This document shows, one piece after another, positions 61,110 to 64,000 of a stretch of DNA of 64,000 nt. Position 1 is the first letter of the stretch; each line of letters starts with the position of its first letter. This DNA comes from Polytrichum commune (taxonomy: Eukaryota > Streptophyta > Polytrichopsida > Polytrichales > Polytrichaceae): assembly GCA_950295325.1 (NCBI GenBank), contig OX485806.1, positions 21,640,001 to 21,704,000 on the forward strand, written 5' to 3'. The translations under genes and the position numbers were made by a program. The notes under the pieces were generated by a model. That model was given only the letters and a program-made list of their open reading frames with translations, had not been told where the DNA came from and searched no databases.

Positions 61110-61657
61110 GTAATTTGGGTAGGTTCTAGGCAATGATAATTGTTGTCAATTGAGCTCCTTCTAAGTTTGGTTCATTGTGCGTAACTGCCACGCCAATATA
61201 ATATTCTCAGAGGTGGGAGAAGAAATTATATCCTATGTGAATATGTTAAGTACATAATGTTCCTTGTTTGAAGGGGTAACTTATTGTTTATGATTGTTTG
61301 GGACCCATTACACATTCCCTCCTATTATGTCCCCGAAAGCTGGTCATTTCAAAAATGCCGTTGCTATTAGTGGAAGTAACATCTCCCACATGGCATCCAC
61401 TAGAATAAGGTAACGTAAGATAGAATTACTGGACAATTAAAGTAATAGTAAGTCAACCGATTTACACAGTACTACTGCTTCTACCGAATCCAAAATTCAA
61501 TGAGTTTGGAATTGTTTTACCTTCCCTTCTATTTTCTACTAATGTAACTTAGAGGTGCCTCATTTTAAATGGACACTTCATTTTGAGTGGTGAATCGTTT
61601 GGGTGTGGATTTAAGGATCGCTTTACAGATAGACCAAGAGTTGTGACCATGAAAATC
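61110..61657. other. Gene-free stretch
   Basis: Nothing recognisable except a short R2-like block near 61552-61615 and a decayed family A end near 61622-61650 (ACCAAGAGTTGTGACCATGA). Confidence 0.4.
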
Positions 61658-61660
61658 TAA

Positions 61661-61850
61661 GGGCCGGTTCACGCATGGCTCCAAGTCTTAAGTCTCAATT
61701 CACTTGAGGTCAATCCGTGCAATCTCAGTTGTTGAGAGCATGGAAGTTGGGACTCACCAACACATAGGGTCCTCAATCCTTAGTCCTCAACCCCGAGTAG
61801 GACATTGTAACCTGTATGTATTTATTATGTATCTCTGATACCCCTAGTTC
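61661..61850. mobile_element. Tourist-like MITE (family C), right end unclear
   Basis: Starts GGGCCGGTTCACGCATGG after TAA (61658-61660). It aligns with the reverse complement of 12721-12919. Confidence 0.5.
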
Positions 61851-61868
61851 CAACCAAACTCTACTATA

Positions 61869-62369
61869 TGTAACACTAGAGGACTCCTGACCCTCGGAGA
61901 TCTAATAGTTCTAAAAGGTAAAGGGGAGTTACCCACTAATTGGGCTATGATGTTGCATGATGTTCTCACCTCATGCATAATCATCATTAGTTAAGAGCAC
62001 TTAACTCACCCCAAAGGCACAAAGGGAGAGTTGGTTAACTATATGCTCGAGGGTTACACTAAATATGATATTTAGTGTCCTTACTATTTGGAATTACGCA
62101 ACGCTATAACTGTTTAAAGTACATCTCATTTTTTACCAGCAAATGTCAAATTGGTTGTTTGGACATTAAAGAACATCACCATTCGCACTTGGTAAAACAT
62201 CACAATAATAGTAACAAAGTATAGTAATGTGTAACTCCAATTAGTTTGTAACACTAAATGTCATATTTAGTTGAGGGAGCTTCAACTCTCAGTTCCTATA
62301 AGTATATAGACTCAAGGTTAGGTGGATCATGTCTCTTATTTTTCCTCTCCATTTTTGAGAGACGTTACA
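61869..62369 (+). mobile_element. 5' LTR of a retrotransposon (LTR3), interrupted by a MITE
   Basis: Starts TGTAACACTAGAGGACTCC and ends GACGTTACA, so the terminal 6 bp are inverted. A TATA-like CCTATAAGTATATAG lies at about 62295. The primer-binding site follows at once. A TTTAGTGT-type MITE (about 62053-62270) sits inside, so the LTR proper is only about 285 bp. The 3' LTR would be outside the window. Confidence 0.8.
62053..62270. mobile_element. TTTAGTGT-type MITE inside LTR3
   Basis: Starts GGTTACACTAAATATG and ends GTAACACTAAATGTC. The interior blocks match 59740-59975. It inserted after the retrotransposon did. Confidence 0.7.
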
Positions 62370-62370
62370 T

Positions 62371-62382
62371 TGGTATCAGAGC
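62371..62382 (+). other. Primer-binding site (initiator Met tRNA type)
   Basis: TGGTATCAGAGC stands two bases after the LTR end. This is the complement of the plant initiator tRNA-Met 3' end, the commonest primer of plant LTR retrotransposons. Confidence 0.9.
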
Positions 62383-64000
62383 TCTAAGCTCTTGTACCTT
62401 TGTGTTTTGGGTGTTGTTACTTTTTTGTTGCGTAACGTTTGTGTTTCAAGTTGGTGAGACAATTAGAGTTATTATTGGATATCAATAGGACTAGCGATAA
62501 GATTGCACAAGCATATACACATACACAAATGCATATGAACAATACTTGGAGTGAGATGGTCTCATGCTCTCCTTCCTTTGTCTTTTATTATTTTTATTCT
62601 TTTCATTGGTTCATGCAAACAATATGGGATACCTCTTATCCTCTTCGGACTAGCATTATAGCCATATTCTAGCCTTATTGTTTCTCATGCCTCTTTCATT
62701 ATATTTTTTATTGACTACGAGCAATCTAATGCTCTACCTTCTACAATTATTTTACAAGGAAAGGAACAAATTTATTGCTTCAGGATGTATAAGGAATAGA
62801 TTTTAATTTAAGAGAGGTAAGAGGAGCGCTAAGGCATGCACCTTAAATTCTTGTGACATGCGTCGTAATTTCTTGGGAGGGTGCAGGAGGAACAACACAA
62901 TAGGTGCATGAGGATCGATGTGCAAGAGAGGGACTAGAAGTTGGTCCTATATATATATATATATTCAGGAAGGGGGTGGTTGGTGAAAATTTTGAAGCAC
63001 GCTCGAAGCATACGAGGTGCATTCACGCATGCTGACAACCAATGCAATACCCAACTAACTTATTGATACCTACACCACAGTGATATCATGTTTTGCGTGT
63101 ACATGGGGCACTTACTAGATCAACACGTCAAATTCATGTTTTTACATATTCTACGAGTTATTTGCTTGATATAAATTATACTGCAAATTTTTGGTGACCA
63201 AACCAATAGGTCATATGCACATTTGTTTTTTTGCAAGTGTTTCTCAAGGCTTTTAGGAGATTCAAGTGCTCCCTTTTGAGTTCTTTTATATTTATTTGAA
63301 TATATTATGGTTTGTCAAGTTTTTGGATTCAGTCACATGGCTCTTTGGTTTTAGGGTATTGTTTCCATAGTAGTGTAGAATACTACGACAAAGGGTATGG
63401 ATATCTTTGCTCTTAGTAAAAATGCCTCTCCTTCCACCGTTAACCTTGTTTCTACCTTTCCAATAGTTGCAATAACTGAGGAAAATATGGACAAATTGCT
63501 CACACGGAAAATATTGGAACAATGTGAAGGTAAGTTGATTGATGACCGTGATCAATTTGCGATGTTGGAACTAAATTATGAGAAGCTCAAGAATTTTATA
63601 TAAAAACTTGAGGATGGCCAAATTTAACAAGGATTAAAGCTATGTTTCTTGGAAATAATGCAAGAAAATAAAATCGGTAAATTTGTCAACGCCTTGACAA
63701 AACTTGAAAAGTTTCAAAAACATTTAAAAATGACAATTTTGGCTTGGGTGGCTCAAATTCCAAAGTTCCTCATTGCAAGTTGCATTCCGCATGATAATTG
63801 GCTCTACACAACCTCCATTTATTTGGAGATTAATGTGGCCCAACATTGGGACGTATTGGCATAAGAGCTACAAGCTATTGGGAAAGACCATTGCATTGAC
63901 AATATTTCAAGGAAATTCTTATTTGCTCTTATGGGAGTGTTAATCCATAGAGGGTTGCACGTACTAAACTCCGCCTTCTTTCTCATAGAGGGTATGTGAA
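62383..64000 (+). mobile_element. Retrotransposon leader and degenerate internal region, cut by window edge
   Basis: Downstream of the primer-binding site lie about 1 kb of non-coding leader and then plus-strand frames at 63397-63603 and 63649-63864. The first stop is at 63601-63603 and the second segment carries on in a protein-like manner, with Lys- and Leu-rich sequence compatible with Gag. No diagnostic domain (zinc knuckle, protease) appears before the window ends, so whether it is copia or gypsy is open. Confidence 0.5.

Overview
This window looks like nuclear DNA of a flowering plant. It is AT-rich, gene-poor and full of transposon remains, with GT-AG introns, tRNA-derived SINEs, Stowaway, Tourist and pogo-type MITEs, hAT and Mutator-like elements, and LTR retrotransposons with plant-style primer-binding sites. 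I cannot name the species. Only one intact protein-coding gene can be supported. It lies on the minus strand at 43569-49457 and has 15 coding exons whose phases all join. It encodes a 569-residue REDUCED WALL ACETYLATION (RWA) protein, a Golgi multi-pass protein needed to acetylate cell-wall polysaccharides.

Layout: 1-13800 is a mosaic of small DNA transposons: a nested MITE stack at 1969-3149, a foldback MULE-like element at 8693-9075, a roughly 1 kb MULE-like element at 9546-10570, and a SINE at 11694-11884. It also holds a 2.8 kb GT-rich stretch with no gene (4440-7240). At 13813-17995 two copies of one retrotransposon 5' end (922-bp LTR, primer-binding site and leader) face each other, with decayed gag-like sequence between them. 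A second LTR family follows at about 18025-19055. From 19056 to 43500 there are more relics: MITEs, an RLE-type LINE remnant (28815-29626), an 86-bp (GA)n tract, an hAT element with exact ends (31089-31689), a Stowaway (32864-32966) and two more SINEs.

After the RWA gene and its CT-rich 5' region come a degenerate tandem repeat (50100-51640), a foldback MITE abutting a 1.2 kb Tourist-like element (52537-54011), a second hAT element carrying a transposase tail (54093-54815), a pogo-like MITE (58464-58935), a three-unit tandem MITE array (58982-59703) and two adjoining Tourist-like MITEs (60265-61106). At 61869 an LTR retrotransposon begins and runs off the right edge.

Apart from RWA, the content is a record of repeated transposition. 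Many insertions can be dated relative to each other because one lies inside another, and many have exact target-site duplications (3 bp TTA/TAA, 2 bp TA, 8 bp hAT, 9 bp MULE, 16-18 bp SINE). I see no operons, CRISPR arrays, tRNA or rRNA genes. The most unusual structures are the head-to-head LTR palindrome, the tandem MITE array, the sequence shared between the two hAT elements, and the many runs of 10-19 C or G.
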